A stretch of 64,000 nt of DNA from Prunus persica (lineage: Eukaryota; Streptophyta; Magnoliopsida; Rosales; Rosaceae). Below are positions 62,712 through 64,000 of the stretch, one piece after another. The DNA is taken from the NCBI RefSeq assembly GCF_000346465.2, contig NC_034016.1, positions 8,278,611 through 8,342,610 of the forward strand, in the 5' to 3' direction. How positions within the stretch are numbered: the first letter of the stretch is position 1; each line of letters begins with the position of its first letter. Both the position numbers and the translations under genes were made by a program. A model generated the notes under the pieces. That model made no database searches and was not told the DNA's origin. It worked only from the letters and a program-made list of their open reading frames with translations.

Positions 62712-63100
62712 TTAATGTATAACATTTATTGTATATTAAATTAGTCTATCTAACTATACTATAATAGATGTAAAATTTCCTCTTTTTTTTTTTTTAAAAT
62801 AATATTTTTTAATATTACCCTTTTGTTTCTTGACGTCTAAAATCCGTCAAGAAAAGAGCTGATAAGTGTCAACAAAAAGGTATGCTGACAGTTTAAGAGT
62901 GCCAAGGTTGACTATGAGTTGATGGTTTTCATTGAAACGTGATGTTGTTAACCCATCAAAAGAATCCTTTCCTTGACGGATAAAAAGCGTCATGTGGGTA
63001 CCCTTTTCCGGACATTGGCATTCCTGACGCTTTAAAGTTGTCAACTAATGGCTATAGTGACACTTTTTAGTTGTCAGCAAATGGTGTTTTTCTTGTAGTG

Positions 63101-64000
63101 ACCAACCAATCCATTTAAGGAATGAACTTCGTACGAACTTGAATTGTCTAATTTCATTGACTAATCGATATCGGATTGAGGGCAAATCTTGGTCAACATC
63201 ATAATACGATGGAAGAAGTCATTTGGTGAGTTTTGAGTGAAATCCAATCCCTAAAACCACGCAATACACCAACCACTCCATTTACAGAACGAACTTCATA
63301 CGAACTTGAATTGTCCAATTTCATTGGTCAATTGATATCGGATTGAGCCCAAAACTTGGTCAAGATCATAATATGGTGGGAGGAGTCATTTGGTGAGTTT
63401 TGAATGAAATCTAATGGCTAAAACTATGCAATACATCAACCCCTCCATTTAAGGAACAAACTTCGTACGAACTTGAATTGTTCAATTTCATTGGCCAATC
63501 GATATCGGATTGAGCCCAACACTTAGTCAACACCGTAATATAGTGGGAGGAGTCATTTGACGAGTTTTTTTAGTGAAATCCAATGGCTAGAACTATGCAA
63601 TACACAAACCACTCCATTTAAGGAACGAACTTCGTACGAACTTGAATTGTCCAATTTCATTGGCCAATCGATATCGGATTGAGCCCAAAACTTGGTCAAC
63701 ATCATAATATGGCCTGAGGACTAATTCGGTGAGTTTTGAGTGAAATCCAATGGCTAAAAATATGCAATATAGTAACTACTAAATTTAAGGAACGAACTTC
63801 GTACGAACTTGAATCGTCCAATTTCATTGGCAAATCAATTTCGGATTGAACCCAAAACTTAGTCAAAATCACAATATGGTGGGAGGAGTCATTTTGTGAG
63901 TTTTGAGTGAAATTCAATCGCTAAACCCATGCAATACACCAACCACTCCATTTACAGAACGAATTTCGTACGAACTTCAATTGTCCAATTTTATTGGCCA
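63101..64000. repeat. Satellite array IV, subfamily B, continuing past the window
   Basis: About five more B monomers (TTGGCCAATCGATATCGG, AAAACTTGGTCAACATC). The first is the right half of the monomer split by the CACTA insertion. The array is cut by the window end, so its full extent is unknown. Confidence 0.96.

Larger units (their letters stand above)
59681..63100. mobile_element. Non-autonomous CACTA element, 3420 bp
   Basis: Termini CACTACAAGAAAA and TTTTTCTTGTAGTG (13 bp perfect; weaker similarity continues as ATTAGTTGACAC versus ATTTGCTGACAAC). It is flanked by ACC on each side (59678-59680 and 63101-63103); joining the flanks restores AATACACCAACCA of the satellite. Subterminal palindromic units are of a TTGACG...CGTCAA type (GACGCTTATTAATAAACGTC; TGACGTCTAAAATCCGTCA), different from the two larger CACTA elements, so this is a third family. 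No transposase-like frame is present. Interior: CT-rich leader-like sequence at 60060-60260, possible introns and exons, AT-rich filler, and a nested MITE. It needs a transposase from elsewhere. Confidence 0.93.

Noticed and set aside
1..64000. CRISPR-like repeat-spacer array
   Set aside because: The repeats are contiguous 166-167-bp satellite monomers without unique spacers, in a plant nuclear context.

Overview
This is plant nuclear DNA. It is a long tandem satellite array (monomer about 166-167 bp, roughly 200 monomers) broken by four transposable-element insertions, two of them nested. I see no ordinary single-copy host gene and no rRNA or tRNA gene. Plant origin is supported by CACTA (En/Spm) elements with TNP2 and Transposase_24 genes, GT-AG introns, a long solo LTR of Ty3/gypsy type, and a captured plant-type RPN6 fragment. 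A Rosaceae (apple/pear-like) source is my guess and is not proven.

Layout: (1) 1-17912, satellite subfamily A. (2) 17913-41912, a decayed CACTA element ('outer'). It carries a TNP2 pseudogene (19396-22972) and a Transposase_24 (TNPA-like) pseudogene (39807-41599), with subterminal repeats built on GCGCGACGAA/TTCGTCGCGC. (3) 25466-39395, a younger 13.9-kb CACTA element ('inner') lying inside the outer one, with matching termini and a TTG target duplication. It carries a spliced TNPA/Transposase_24-like gene with a Ulp1-protease-like C-terminus (29032-32484), an uninterrupted spliced TNP2 transposase (34442-37786, 1052 residues from the ATG), and a captured fragment of the 26S proteasome gene RPN6 (27164-27540). 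(4) 41913-46064, satellite passing from subfamily A to subfamily B in an interdigitated zone at about 43.9-44.9 kb. (5) 46065-48862, a 2.8-kb solo LTR with TSD CTTCG. (6) 48863-59680, satellite subfamily B. (7) 59681-63100, a 3.4-kb non-autonomous CACTA element with TSD ACC, itself containing a 183-bp MITE with a 9-bp TSD. (8) 63101-64000, satellite B again. Removing the insertions leaves one continuous satellite array of about 34 kb.

Most notable: the introns of the inner element's TNPA-like gene are made of the same ACGACGGT-type repeats as its ends. The outer CACTA and the solo LTR share a segment of about 600 bp in the same order. A long, nearly paired hairpin sits just upstream of the outer TNP2. 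Nearly all premature stops in the outer element fit C-to-T/G-to-A transitions, while the inner TNP2 has none. The satellite monomer carries two short palindromes (TTCGTACGAA and CGATATCG), a feature often reported for centromeric DNA; whether this array is centromeric cannot be told from sequence alone.
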